Notes: generated by a model from the letters alone, not told the origin. Shown: positions 35,793 through 49,331, numbered from the stretch's first letter. The stretch: DNA of 64,000 nucleotides from Epinephelus fuscoguttatus (GCF_011397635.1 NC_064759.1:20236428-20300427), one strand, 5' to 3'. Made by a program: numbers and translations.

Positions 35793-38700
35793 TTATGTTG
35801 CTGGGGTCAGGAAGATGTTGAAGACCACAGCGAAGATCACAAAGGCTACATATCCCAGTATACACAGCCAGAAGCGTGGGTCTTTGAGCAGCTTCTTGTT
35901 GTAAGCGCTAAAGAAGACGTAGCCGATGGTCATACCGGCCACGATCCCTGCAAAGTGAGCCACAAAGGACACCTGGGAGGAGGAGAGAAGGTAAAGTCAG
36001 GTTTCAGAGTAAGCCTGTGGGGCGAAATTAAATTGGATAAAGACCCTTGACTGCTGTCATCCGACCTCACACCCTAAAAACCTGAAGGACCAGTTTAACA
36101 ACCAAAGCAAAGAGTAGGGGAAAAAGAAGGACGCTGAAAAGGTGGGGGAGGGAATAAGAAATCAGGTTTTTAGAGTCTGCAGTGATCAGGTGGAGAGGCA
36201 ACAAGCTTCTTTGAAGAGAGAGAACAACAGGAAGAATGCCTTCTGTTGTTTTATTCTTTGGAAGAGAAACTATAGAATCAAAAGACAAGGTCACCATTTC
36301 TCACCATGTGGAATACTGATTTAAAATAAAGAAGCAGGTTGCGGGAAAAGTGTGTTAGTTTCCGTTCTTTGTCCATTAGTATCTGCCCATGCAGAGAGGT
36401 ATTTGTCTGGAAAAATAATCAAGTCCCAACACGAACTACTGATCTTGCCTGTAGCCACAAGCAGATTAAATCCATCACCAAACACTGTCAGCTTGGGGGA
36501 GGTTAGCTGGATCAGCGGGATCACTCCTGAGGCTTATCTGAAAATGTCTAGCAAGGTTTTTTTTATTCTAGTAAAGTCCTGGGCTGTACAGGGGAAGGGA
36601 AAGCAGCATACCTTCATGCCAGCATCGTCGCTGACAAATCTTCTGTAGAAGGCAAATCCAAAATCTGTGGCAACTGGAGAAAAAAGTATTTTAAGTGTGA
36701 TTACAGCAGTTAGAAAAATGACAAAATAGGCTGGAAACATGCAGGATAACATACCAAATATCACTATGGCGAGGATACGAAATACTCCAAGGACAGGGAT
36801 CATCTCTCGGAAATTCTGTAAATTGTAAGAGTCATCAGCTGTAAAGAACAATACTGATATTCTCCCCTCAAATAAGCCTGAAAATCAGGGCTGTAAACAC
36901 ATATGTAACACTGACAGGGGCCATTTTCAATCAACACCTGGATTCTGGGGAGAATTTCCCCAGTAAAACAGCTAAACGGACCATTTCAGAGCATTTTGAA
37001 ACAAAGATCTTAGCTTGAGTTTTAATCAATTAATCAATTTGCTCTGAAAATGTTGGCGTGCAGCCTCGTTCCGTGGACGATAAAAGAGGTGCAGACTTCC
37101 ACCTGTGTCACTGGTAATGAGGAAATACAGTGCAGTCCAGAGTGCTGGACGGAGCAGTGAGTGACAACAACCCCTCCCACATTTAAGAGGACTGTTTGCA
37201 GTGGAAACACCAGGGTCTAGGTACCATGTCTGACGGGTTGCACACCGGAAGTGTTTGGTGGAAACAGGGCTTTAGAGGCACTACAGTGTTTGACATTGAT
37301 GGTACCTTCCCACAGCAGTCGAGCTACAGCCTCTGCTGGGGTACCACACTTGCACAAACTACTACAGGTGTAACGATCCATCAATCATGATCGATGTATT
37401 GTTTCAATAATCAATGATCCAGTATCATCAATGCAAAGTGAAAACAGCAATCCATATTATCATCTTCAGAAAACGCCTTTATTTTGAAATTGTGCGTCAC
37501 CATCAAACAGTGGCAGACACATAAGGACAAGCAGCCAGGAAAAAGACAATGAGGGTGACGTTATTTACTCAGGAATAAATCACCACAGTGAAAAACATTT
37601 TGGGATTTCAAAGAATATATGGTCAACAGATAAAGCACATGGGGTATGTAAACAACGCTGTTATGAGATAACTCAGGATACTCAGGAAACTCAGGAAACA
37701 AGATCTACCTGCCTGTCTGGCATCTCACTCTGCTACAGTGATATTAGCTGCTTTGTCTCACCAAAGTTAAGCTGAAAAAACGTGCATGCGGGCTGAAATT
37801 AAACTGTCCTGTTCTGTTAGGAAATGCAGTGACTTTAAACACCGGTGAGTAAGATAAAGTATAAATAATACATGTAACTTGTTGAGGTATGAGTAGAGGA
37901 AAGTCTGCTAGCTACTGGGCTAATTTGTGCTTGAGCTAATAAAGGTGACCATGAACCTTGGCAGTTATCGTTCAGCCGAATTTTTTTGTTTGTTTGTTTG
38001 TTTTTTTGTTAAATGATCTTTTCATTAATCCATGTGTTATGGCTGTTGGGAGAAGTTTGCCTGAAGGGCTTTAAGCCAGACAGACCTGAAGTTTTCAAGA
38101 AAAAGATCATGGTTTGGGTTAAAATTATGAGTGTTATGAGTGCTGGTGGAGTCAATTTAACCTTTACTGCACTTAAGCAGTTACTATTATTTACATTATT
38201 AATCTGCTGTTTTTATCTTTTAAGGTCAAAGGCAAAAACCAAAGGGTCAGCAGTGTCTTTAGTAAACAGTTATGTTAAAAGGGCAAATAGCATCATCTCT
38301 TATCGATCACAGGCCCCTGAATTGATTCAAATCAGAATCATATCGTGGCAGACTTTATGATATCTGCAAATATTTTATCATTCTCCAAAGAATCAATATT
38401 ATATTGTGTCATGATTTATACCCCTACAAACAACCACAATACTAGAACCAGTAATAATAATAATAATGGCAATTTTATAATTACATTTGCGAAGGACAAT
38501 TTTGGACAGTGGTGTGTGGTTTCCTTTCATGGCATTTTTCTTTTCTTTTCAGTTTTTACCAATATATCCAGGGGGACATTTTGAGCATACCTAAATATAT
38601 ATTACAATTACTGCCTAGCAAAAAAACAGTTAAGGCTTCACAAAGCAGAAAAGCGACAGTAATTCTGGAGCAATATGCTTCAAAACAAAAATACTATGGG

Positions 38701-41700
38701 ACTGAATGTGTGCTCTGCAGTTCAATCACATATAAAGAAACCATTAACATGTGAGCTGGTACTGAACACACACTCTTCTGTAGTCTTGTCTGTTCTCCAA
38801 AAGTTTGGGTTCAAAATATACATCACAAACATCACATTCTAAAACACTGAGCTGTGGACAATCTCTTCTCACACATAAACAACACAGTAAACACTTGAGA
38901 CTGAAACGCTGTTGTTCATACCAACTCTGAACTGTATGTAAACTCACCACCACTGCGTTCATAAAGTAGCCTCCTATCAGAGCATACACACCCCCAGACG
39001 CTCCCACCAAAGCACTGAGAGGATCAAAGATGGAGCTGGCCAACGATCCTGAGGGGAAACACAAGCATTACCATCACTCGCTCCAACACAAACAGGAAAA
39101 ACAAACTTCAGAGTCCAGTTTGTGTTGGACATCTGTCTGCACAAACACTCAACAAATCCAGCTAGCTTACTGTACTGTACTGTAAGCTGCTTGTGTAACA
39201 GCAGACCCACATTTACTGTATGTGGAACAAAAACAGGTGATGCTGACCTGCCAGGACGCCGGCCAGGTAAACCATTCCCACTTCAAAGCCTTTGTGAACC
39301 AGCTCCAGCGGGATGCCCACCAGCAGCTGCATCACCAGGTTGCCCACGATGTGCTCCACACTACACAGAGAGAGGTGGGGAATGAGTAGGAGATATAGGA
39401 GGGTGGACAGAATATTAGAAACACCTGTAGCCCTCCAGGTGTTGATGTGTAGTTTTTAGAGCAATGTAGGTGTTTTAAAGGGTAAGACCGCTGCTTCTCT
39501 GTAGTTTTATTATTGTAAACAAATCCCATGTCTGAGTCTGTGGCACTTCATCATTTTATTTTATTATTATATTTTCTAAAGATCATTTATTGGGGCTTTT
39601 TTGCCTCTAATGACAGGATAGTTTTTGAAGCTTGAAAGGAGGAGAGAGAGGGGAAGTAACATGGAGCATAAGGCCTTGTGCTGGAGTCGTACACATGGCC
39701 GCTGCAGCAAGGACACTGCCTTTGTACGTGGGGCGCCTGCCGTACCTTCTGAGCTACTGGGAACCCCAAAATATGTAATCTATTAATAAAAATTGTTCAG
39801 TAATATTAGAACAGCTGGGCACTGTATGTTTTCACAAACGTTACTCAAACAGGAACTATTTTCAGCTGTAAATTAGAACACGTTTGATGTAGCCAGTAGG
39901 GTGACACAATGTCCCACTTTATGAGGGACTGCACAGCATTTTTATCTCTTGTCCCGTGTCACACATATGGAGACAACGTCCCACATTTTGATCAGCTCTA
40001 GTTTACAAAGGTCAAACCACTGCAGGGCAGACGCTCTTCTACTTAAGCTCATACTTTGTGGCATACTACAAAAGTAACAAAAAAAAAGAATAGCTACAGA
40101 CACACAGCTACGTCCAGCTATGTCCAGCTACATGCAGGAGAGGTGGGTTGTTAACCACTACATCACAAGCCACAATATCAGACACAAGAATGCGGAAATG
40201 ACATGAGATAAAACAGTCAGGTGATGGTACTGAACCGTGTCGCAGTGAGATGATAAGCTTATCATTTGACTGTTGGTCAAACACACTCATGGAGTGTCTG
40301 TGCCACATGATCCTTACTACTCTGTGTCCTGTGTTTTACTGGACATACAACATGCAGCTGCTGGTTGGAGAGTTAATGCTGAAGATGCAGAGAAACACTT
40401 ATGGCTTCACTTTTACAAAACCTACTTGTATACAGACTGTGTGCTAGGTGTGTATGTGCGTTGGATAGCTGCCATCTACTACAGCTACCATGACTCATCA
40501 CAAACGTTCAAATCTTAAATCAAAATGTGGCTGATTCCTCTGTCTATAAACTAAAGTAACACATTTCCAATATATCTGCCACAGTTTTAGAATATGTTTA
40601 GTCCACACAATAGTCACCTTTGATACTATAAAACTGAAATGTTACCCTCACCAAAAAAGTTAGTGACTTTCAGGTGTTTAAACACAGTAGTTGAGTGCAC
40701 CATCTCTCAGCATTGGTGACATTTCCCACGTTGTCCCACACAAACATACTCACATTTGGTCTGCTGGGATCTGGTCACCCTGTGCACCAGTGACTATTTC
40801 TGACATGAGACTGACGCAAATCTGTTACGTATTTTTAATGTATTTTGGGTCCACAGCACGACGTATAACCAATCAGTTGTTGGTTTTCGTCTTTTCATGG
40901 GACTTGTTGACAGTAAGAACAACGTAGAACATCACCAGCCTTATCCTTAAAGCAAACATCCTGTTAGGTGTGTTTCAGTTAGTGTTGGCGAGTGACTGTG
41001 ACCGCTGTTTCTCTTTCCTAATCTTTTTTTCCAACGTTCTTCCGTGAAGTCATGATTTTTGGTTTTCCTGTGTTCCTGTGGCTTCTGTGCTCATGATGTA
41101 CTCATGGTTTCTGAGAATGTTTGCTCGCCACATCACATGATTTTCCAGTGCTCCTCTTTGTAACTGTTAATATGAAGTAATGAAGGAGGAAGTGTCACAA
41201 TCATGACGACAAAAACCAAACGCAGGAATGCTGCAATGTATGAAGAGGTGCAGTGGTTACAACCTGCAGTCTCAAATATTACACCTTCATATGACAAAAG
41301 GATTTAATCAACACCTGACAGCAGCAACAAACCCACATCATTATGAGCTTCAAGTGACTGCGGGTATTTGTCCACTACCCACAGTGACTCAAGCCCTGCA
41401 CATGTAATTAAAGTATCTAAAAAGGACAGCCGGTGCTTACCCAGCGTGGACAAACATGTAGGAGATAAAGCGCCATGCTTGCTGCCTGCACTCAGGCTTG
41501 TATGTGAGGCGACTCTTCCAGATGCCTTCCTCCAGGGTCACCCACTGCTTCTGAGGCTTCCACACAGCGTAGTAGATAAACACTGCCAGCTGATGAGGAA
41601 CAGAAGATACACACACAAGTTAGTGTTTAAATACCAGCTTTAAAAATATCAAATAATTTTACTTTTATCTGCCTTTATGTTGTTGTTAGCAGCAGCAGCA

Positions 41701-43875
41701 GCAGGTGTGGGGGTTGAAGCTAAATCCCAAACAGCCGAGAAAATAAAGATTGAGTCAGAAATACAGATGTTGAAGTGTGCTTAACCGACCGCAGAAAATC
41801 CCCCAGTGTGATCGTTCATCACAGCTCAGACAACTCAATGCTTGCATCTGTGGGAATGTGAAGAGATGGCACGCTGAGAAAGAACACTACCCCTCAGACC
41901 ATCTTCTCACGGGTAAATAAAAGTGCCTCCTCCCCCAAATAAGAGGATTCACAGACATTTAAATGCACTGACACTGGGCATGTGTGAGCTGAACGATTGA
42001 GCTATTCATCACCAAGTATGAAGAGGCAAAACAGTGATAAAAAATGAAAGTAAACAGCAGCCGTTCTGATACTATTGGAGGCCAATATTACTGACTTTAA
42101 GAAGCTGTGGCACGCCCAGTTTTTAAGCTAACACGAGAGTAGTGGTATCCTGTGAAACTAAACAACCTAAGGCATCCACTGGGATCAATCAATTTTTTTT
42201 TAGAAATGGGCCTGTTACTGGCTAAAAGAGTTATAGCTCTTTCACGGAAGGAAGTTGGAGGGCTGAGTGTGGGTAAATGGATTTCTGAATTATCACCAAC
42301 TCTGCACTTAGAAAAGAAAAATGCATATGCTATCAGGGGGAATCAATCAGTCTTTCACAACATCTAGGGTTCATTCATGTGTTATCTAGAGAGGAAAGAC
42401 TTAACCCACATGATGGAAGCAGCGAGGGATATGCTTTAAATGTACCTCTCCTGAGTCCAAATCTGTCCAAAAAAAAAAGAAAAAAAAGAAAAAAAAAGTT
42501 TTTTGTTCATTTTTGTCAAAAATTTATACATAAATATAATGTGTACTTAAATTGAAGTGTATTTTTTATTTTATTTTAATTCATTACTTTAATTTATTTT
42601 AATTTGTATTGAATTTTATTAAATTAAATTGAATTTTATTTTTATCGAATTTCTTTTATTTATTTTTCTTATTCATACAGTTGGAGTGTGGTTAGAATAT
42701 ATGTGTGTTAAAACTTCAGCCGTTGTACCAAGGTTTTGTTCGTGTGTCTTTTACATATTTGTGGATGTGTATATACACACATGCTGAAATGTGTGTATGT
42801 GTATGTCTTTGATTATTGTTTTTAAAATCAATTAAGACACTTGGGGGAAAAAGGCTTGGGAAAGCAGTGGTGTCTGACAAAATATGGAGGACTGTACTTT
42901 CCTGTATTCATAATTGTTAAATAAACAGCAGAAACAGGTTAAATAACTAAAGAGATTCACTGTTTTGTTTTCATTACTCTAAGGTAATATTACATAAAGT
43001 TATTTTTAAAGACTGGACGACATCAACTCCACTGTGCTTTCAAAACTGTTTGCATGAACTTGTTTCAGTTGTCCAAATCAAGATTATGATTTGAAATGTC
43101 ACCAGATATGGGAGGAGTCAGTCGATCTTAAACACATTCCTAGTGGCTTTACATTGTAATAAAAGACAGTATACCTCCCTTCAAAGCTGTAGTCTGGGGG
43201 GCAAAACACGGCAACAGCATCCCCCCTCTTCCTGTTTCAACAAATCACCCACTGATCCTCCACATTCCACATTTATTTACCTGAATCTGAAAGTCAATAA
43301 GACGCACTGGCTTCCTGTTTACACATTCAGAAAAGGCATCTCTGAGTTCCACCAGTCAGGATCAACTTCACCAGGTCTAACCTAGAAGCTACAATTCATG
43401 GAAACAACTGTTTTCATTGACGTGTCATTAAGTGTCATGATTTAAAAATGTCCCACCCAGGCTTCTATAACGTCAGCTCAGTATCCGCTCTACTTAATAC
43501 AATCACAGCAGATCTATACAGTAATTAACACGCTGGCAGCATATAAGCCGAATGTAGGCTGCATGCTGAATTACATCACAGAATCCATACTGATCGCCCC
43601 AGTGCTCATGCAGTATGGTGTGTACAGTCAGGGCAAAGGGTTACCTCTGCAATACTGATGAGGATGATGAAGATGGGGGGCGGGCAGCAGTTGGCCCGTT
43701 CCAGGTACTTGCTGCGGACGTCTGCTGGAAGCATCCATTTGGAGACAGAGTGCTGGAACTTCTCACAACATCCCATCTTTCTGCTACTGTCAGGCTCGTC
43801 CCCTGCGTTCCTGAGCGGTCTCCCATCTCGGTCGACAGGAAGCGGTTCCTGCTGCTCGATGTCAATGTCCTCCAT
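35793..43875 (-). CDS. rhbdl2: Rhomboid-like protease 2, complete, 7 coding exons
   Basis: Coding exons in transcript order: 43875-43645, 41589-41441, 39360-39248, 39048-38948, 36815-36755, 36673-36612, 35972-35793. They total 897 bp, or 298 residues plus TAA; human RHBDL2 is 303. The product is a plasma-membrane intramembrane serine protease that cleaves type I membrane proteins. The cytosolic N-terminus (MEDIDIEQQEPLP) leads into SKWMLP and YLERANCCPPPIF, then TM1 (IFIILISIAEVLAVFIYYAVW in outline). The HxxxN motif is H130/N134 (EHIVGN). The catalytic serine is S182 in GASGG and the catalytic histidine is H245 in VAHFAG. YRRF follows the sixth segment, and a last hydrophobic segment precedes the C-terminal TPAT. 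All catalytic residues are intact, so an active enzyme is expected. The acceptor of the first coding exon at 43888 leaves 13 bases of 5' UTR, so at least one upstream non-coding exon exists. ATTAAA at 35480-35475 is a possible poly(A) signal. Confidence 0.96.
37371..38360. mobile_element. Degraded GTGTAACGATCCATC element in rhbdl2 intron 4
   Basis: The left end GGTGTAACGATCCATCAATC and right-side GAATTGATTCAAATCAGAATC resemble a common teleost DNA repeat whose inverted ends carry GTAACGATTC-type sequence. The right terminus is not intact. Confidence 0.35.
39580..39771 (-). mobile_element. tRNA-derived SINE, minus orientation
   Basis: Read on the minus strand it starts GGGGTTCCCAGTAGCTCAG, continues through CGGCAGGCGCCCCACGTAC, and ends CCCCTCTCTCTCC...GTCATTAGAGGCAAAAAAGCC and CCAATAAATG. 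This layout matches the plus-strand SINE at 58258-58450. No clear target duplication. Lies in rhbdl2 intron 2. Confidence 0.75.
42530..42670. repeat. AT-rich TTTTATT low-complexity tract
   Basis: About 140 bp of nearly pure A/T built from TTTTATTTTAATT variants, within rhbdl2 intron 1. An A-rich run precedes it at 42469-42498. Confidence 0.85.
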
Positions 43876-44980
43876 CACTGTGTCAGTCCTGAACAGCAGA
43901 TTAAACACAGTTTGGGGTTGAAATCATGATTTATACGTTGAGATGATAAACATTTGCCTCCCAATGCAGATTTTATGCCATGGTAGCAACCACTGTAATA
44001 CCTCTGAGTGTACTGGGTCACTGTGGGCAGTGTTGCAAGTTATACAGTTAGTTAATAATTTCTCAATTGAATTTCCACAAATTTTTTGGCCATACCTTGA
44101 AAGTTTGGTCATTTTAGAGGCTGTAGTTTGTGATGCTGTTGAATTGTAGTGCATCAAACAGGGAGATACAGAGATATAGTATAACAATAATAAAAATAAT
44201 AATACATTGGATGTATATAGCGCTTATCAAGATACTCAAAGATGCTTTACAGAGAAAAACAAAAGTAATCCAAATAACCCATAGGAAGATAGACAGAGAG
44301 ATAGGCAGAAAGGGCAAAGTACACTGATTTTAGAGGTTGTAGGCAGTTTTGAAGAGGTGTGTTTTGAGGGTTTTTTGAGGCGGAGAGTGAGGGGGAGACT
44401 GACTCAACAACCGTACCACAAATTACCACCTCCAAGATTAACCATAAAGTTGAATCAACATCTCTTTAAAACAGCTTCAAGAAAAACGGAACATTACAAC
44501 CTTCATGATGGTAGGATTTACTAAGAGGCGTGCTGAATTAGGCTGCATTCGTTTTAGCTGGGTGTACCCAAAAAACTGGCACCTCTGTTAGCATTAAATT
44601 ACACATACTGTGATTTCATCTGTATTGCTCACCTCAAAGACACTGATTACTTCTTTCATGTTTTAAAGTGCCTAGAAGTTAAGAGAAGTTAATCACCATG
44701 AATTCATATATGTGTTATCACAGGCCTATTCCTCACAAACCTTTGTCCTACAGGTGGGCAGAACAGCTAGAGCTAAACCTGTGACCATTTTCAGTATGGA
44801 TTAATCATTTTATCTATCAGAAAATAGTAAAAAAAAAAAAAAAAATTAAAAAATCCAGTTCTAATTCTCACAGCCAAAGATTTTGTCCTCAGATGTCTCG
44901 TTTTGTCCTAACCTAAAGATATTCAGTTTACTATCATGCACAACAAAGAAAAGCGTGACATTTGAGAAGCTGGAAAAGCA

Positions 44981-45055
44981 TGGGGCGCCCACTAGCTCAC
45001 CTGGCTTGGTGATGATATGCAGCCCTTTGCCCCCCCCCTTTCCCTTGAAAGAAGT
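44981..45055 (+). mobile_element. SINE head fragment
   Basis: GGGGCGCCCACTAGCTCACCTGG matches the 5' head (A-box side) of the SINE family seen at 39580 and 58258. The B box is gone and the body collapses into a C-rich run. Confidence 0.5.
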
Positions 45056-45200
45056 TTTCTGTTGACTGACTATACTGGAATAACTGACTAACTGTTGCAG
45101 CTTTATCTGACAACAAAATTAAAATCAACACATCTGTATCTGTATTTTAAAAACATACATAATTGGAAAGAAGAACACTGTAGCCACTAAATGTAATTTG

Positions 45201-45744
45201 CAGAGGTGGATAGAGTAGCCAAATATTGTACTCAAGTAAGAGTACTGATACTTTAGAACAATATTACTCAAGTAAAAGTAAAAAGTAGTCATCCAAATAA
45301 TTACTTGAGCAAGAGTAAAAGAGTATTTGGTGAAAAAACTACTCAAGTACTGAGTAACTGTTGAGTAACTAATGATTTATTTGTAAAATAAGAACATGAA
45401 CGTAATCAATCAAAAATAATAATCTGCAAATTCATGTATTTTAAACAATACCCCTTTAACTAAAATAAAAATAAATGAAATCTTTGCAAACATAACATAA
45501 ATCAAGGCACAAGAAACACAAATATATTCTTATATATACTGTATATATGTAATTATGTACTCAGAGGTGGGTAGAGTAGCCAAATATTGTACTCAAGCAA
45601 GAGTATTGTTGCTTTAAAACAATATAACTCAAGTAAAAGTAAAAAGTATTTTGCATTAAAACTACTCTGAAAAGTACAATTTATCCAAAAAGCTACTCAA
45701 GTAAATGTAACTGAGTAAATGTAACTAGTTACTACCTACCTCTG
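45201..45744. mobile_element. hAT-type MITE with internal duplication and 8-bp TSD
   Basis: The ends are CAGAGGTGGATAGAGTA and inverted CAGAGGTAGGTAGTAACTA. Flanks GTAATTTG (45193-45200) and GTCATTTG (45745-45752) agree at 7 of 8. A second head (CAGAGGTGGGTAGAGTAGCC) begins at about 45563, so the left part is present twice in tandem. Confidence 0.85.
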
Positions 45745-46565
45745 GTCATTTGTATAAACTAAAAAGGTATCTACAATCATATTCTTCCTCTTTTTCCTTC
45801 ACTATTAATGCAAATTGTTCATCGTATTACCTTCATTTCTCTTTTGTTCCACACATTTAGAGGTGGAGCTCAGTGTATGCAGGTGGTGGTCACGTACAAC
45901 ACAACCAATACACAGAAGAAGAAAAGGCATTTTTGAGGAGATAAGAAAAGAGAGCTGTCATTGTTTTGAGTCAGGCCACGTGTCTTTTCCCATCTATCTA
46001 AATAACCTTTGTATTTGTAAGCCCCTTAAATCTATAGATGTTTAAAGACTTCAGTTGCCTCCTTCTCCCTGATAATGTCATTCAATTGACAGTCTTTGTT
46101 TGACTGAATGCTTGTTTAAAATGACTCCTAAATGTCCAGTTTGTGCTGCTTGTATGACCTGTAACATCCACACTATAAAATAAGTGTGTTTCAGGTGTAA
46201 TTAAATACACTCCTTCAGTAAGATCTTGCTTTAGAACAACTCTTAGTAAATAAAATGTGCAAAAAGCAGAATTTAAAAGCAAATATAAACAAGAAATAAC
46301 CTAGTTTAACTTCCATATTTTATAATATTCCCTGGCTGTACAGAAGCTGACACAGTTACAGTAGTGTACAGTAGTCTTTTACAGTAACTGCAGCAGCCTG
46401 ATAATTAGCATTTCCTGTTTACTGGGCGTTGCTGATACTCAGATTTTGTGGGCTACTGATCCCAAACTATTCCTTTCAACCTAAAAATAAAATCTAGTCA
46501 ATGCTCCTCTCCATTGTAAAGTTTTCTCACATATTTCTTTTACCCTCACCTTGGTCTGTACTCAC

Positions 46566-46900
46566 CTAAACCTCCACCAGGAAGAGTGCAGATGGCTCCA
46601 GACGGTCCCAAACGCATAAATATTGATCCGGCTAAACTAATCCAAAAAGCTCAGTGTGAGAGCTGAGGAGTGCATAAGTTCATATACTGTACTGGAGTTA
46701 AAAATATACCCAACAATGACGCTTTCAGCACCACTCCTCCATGTCTTCACACACACCGCGGAGTCCCTTCTTCAACCCAAACGTCACTGTGAGATCCGGG
46801 GAAAAAAACAGAAGAAGGAGCACTTGGAGTTAATTATAGACATTTCATTGCTTTTCCTGCTTCCTTCCTCAGTGCAAACAACCCTCAGATGCCCCCCTCT
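46566..46900 (-). other. rhbdl2: Candidate 5' non-coding exon of rhbdl2 (upstream end uncertain)
   Basis: The first rhbdl2 coding exon has its acceptor only 13 bases before the ATG, so an upstream exon must exist. A good minus-strand donor GTTTAG|GTGAGTAC occurs at 46566/46565. Another candidate donor (GAAACAG|GTAGG) lies at about 46983, next to CpG-rich DNA (46940-47110). RNA evidence is needed to choose. Confidence 0.4.
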
Positions 46901-47631
46901 TCCTCTCAGACACAGGACAGTTTTACAGAAACAGCAGTGAGTACAGATGGCTGCAGCCCTGCGCGCGACATCAACAGCCTACCTGTTTCACCGTGCCACA
47001 CCTGGGATCAGTGACGTCACCGTCGTGTTATCTCACATTATCCAGCTTCGCTAACGCACACACACATACCTCCCTCCTCCCTCCACCCACACAGCCCGGG
47101 AAAAGGGCAATAAAGGCGACCATCTTTGATCCATGGTGCCATATATTCAAATAGATTATACAGAGTCTAATTCATCAAAGAGCACTCAGGTTAAAGCTGC
47201 TTTATTATTAATGCTGCATTACCTCCTATTCACCACAAGGTGGGAATAGAGTCCAGAACTAAGAACAATGGGATGGATCATTAAATGGGTTGCAGGCAAA
47301 TAAAACACTGTACGTCTATATACAATCTCCCATTCACTCAAAATCAAAAGGTATTTTTCAGATTTCTGTACATTTCCATCACTTGAGTCACCAGCAGGTC
47401 GTGCAGCCCTCTGACACTGACAGTGGATGATGTTCTCATTTCATAAATACACTTTTACTTAATGTTTTTAATTTGATGATGATGATTTTATTATGACGAT
47501 TTTATACCTAATATTTATAATTCTGATTTTTTTCCTAGTCATTATGTTAACTTTTATTGTATATAATTTTTTTTACTGTGTCTTGTAAGGTGTCCTTGAG
47601 TGTTCTGAAAGGCACCTAAAATAAAATGAAT

Positions 47632-47658
47632 TATTATTATTATTATTATTATTATTAA
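47632..47658. repeat. (ATT)n microsatellite
   Basis: About nine uninterrupted ATT units preceded by AATGAATT. Confidence 0.95.
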
Positions 47659-47879
47659 TCAGAATTATTTGAGGTTAATACATTTTAAGACATTATATTA
47701 ATGAAGCTGGTCCTTCACAAAAACACCAATTTTGTTCTGATTAATCTTTTTTGTTTATAAAATGGCAAGCTGTTAAAATAAATAAATAACAAGAGTTCAC
47801 ACCCAAGGATATCCACAATGTGAATTTAAATACAATGATTTTTTTTTAAAAAAAGACAAGATTTAGCATTGTTACTTAA

Positions 47880-48260
47880 AGGTAGGATCTGGAGGATTTT
47901 CAAACAAAACAAAATATAGACTTATACAAATGAAATCCTGCTTAATCATCACCTATGGGCTTCTACTCACGTGTGGTGGCGATTCTGTTTGCAGAGCTCC
48001 TGTCCTTTAACTGTATTTTGATGTTTTTGTGAGCTCGGACCACTTCTGGGCGGATATTTCCCCAGCCAATGAGAGAGCGCAGGTGCCGTGCCTGAGCGTG
48101 TCCGAGCGTGCACCAACGCGATCCTTGCCTGAACCTCTTCTGTGAAGCCTTCTTCCATACCTCTGGCTCCATACACCCGGGAGAGTTTAGCCTGATAGAA
48201 GGGGCTGAATTTGAATGTGTGTTTACAAACAGCAACTGGAAAATCCTCCAGACCCTACCT
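47880..48260. mobile_element. TTAA-type MITE, AGGTAGGRTCTGGAGGATTTTC ends
   Basis: TTAA at 47876-47879 and 48261-48264 brackets 381 bp. The ends AGGTAGGATCTGGAGGATTT and inverted AGGTAGGGTCTGGAGGATTT match at 19 of 20. The interior is GC-richer than its surroundings. Confidence 0.9.
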
Positions 48261-48326
48261 TTAAAAACGTCAAATGTTACTGGATGATCAAAAATTATTT
48301 TCCATCTATCACCTTTTTGAGCTATA

Positions 48327-48890
48327 CATCAGGGCGGGGGAAGAGACAATTGATACAGCATAGTATCATAATATTTTCGTGTGGCAATATCATGCAGTGC
48401 CAAGTATCAATTTTTATTAAAAAAAAATAATAAAATTATATACATTTTACATTATTAATTTGTATATAAAAATTTAAATATAAATGTTTATCAATTAAAA
48501 TCAAAATTAAATTATTAATTTAAAAATAGTTTATTATCTAATTAGTAACTAATACTGCAAATACAATTGAACTTTAGGGAGCCTACAAAAAAAGATAAAA
48601 ATCTATTGGTTTTTCAGTCCACTAGATACATTTTGCTGCAAAACAAAAACAAACAAACAAACAAAAAAAAGGCTGAAGTGAGATGAACAGACTGAAAACT
48701 TATTAGATAAAACAGATGTGGACAAAGTTTTCCTTTGGGGACATAATTTACAGTTGAAAAAAGGTAATATATCACATTATATTTTATCGCAATACTCAGC
48801 ATATCACAAGATATTTTAAATTGCAGTAATATTGCATCGTGACTTAAGTATCAGGATAATATGGTATCATGGATCCTCTGGTGATGAGAC
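48327..48890. mobile_element. ATATCG/GTATCGTG-type element
   Basis: It runs from CATCAGGGCGGGGGAAGAG to GGATCCTCTGGTGATG with an AT-rich interior, resembling the split copy in rragc intron 4 (about 11355-12115). No transposase. Confidence 0.45.
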
Positions 48891-49328
48891 TGTCTTGACT
48901 GAAATTCCAAGTTCAATTTGTGAGCCAATGCAGATGAGAAATATTCAGGTGCTCCAGGAATAAATTTAAACATCCACAGTTAAACTAGGCAAACTTCATC
49001 TGCTGAGATCATGTGATGCAAGGGAAAGCTTGTCAGCTATCCATACGACTAAAAACACACCCATGCTTCAAGGAAATCATTCAGGATGACAAGACTTTAA
49101 TCACAGAACTTTTATTTTTTTCAAAAGGGAGAAAAATCCACATTCTCAGGTAAAGAGTTGTGAGGAGGGAGCGGGGAGGAGTGGGCAAGAAAAGTGGGAC
49201 GATATGAGAAGCAGGAGCCATTAAATACAGCTGCTGTAAGGTTATACAGAATGATCACATGAGCCAATAAGCTTTTTCTACAGCGCCGGCAAGAGATTTG
49301 ACACAGATCAGCTTTAGTCAGGATTTCC

Positions 49329-49331
<3 letters not shown>

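Larger units (their letters stand above)
43889..49095. other. Region upstream of the rhbdl2 start, downstream of akirin1
   Basis: It contains rhbdl2 5' sequence with candidate non-coding exons (46566-46983), a SINE fragment (44981-45055), a hAT element (45201-45744), an ATT microsatellite (47632-47658), a TTAA MITE (47880-48260) and a diverged element (48327-48890). No additional protein gene was recognised. Confidence 0.6.
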
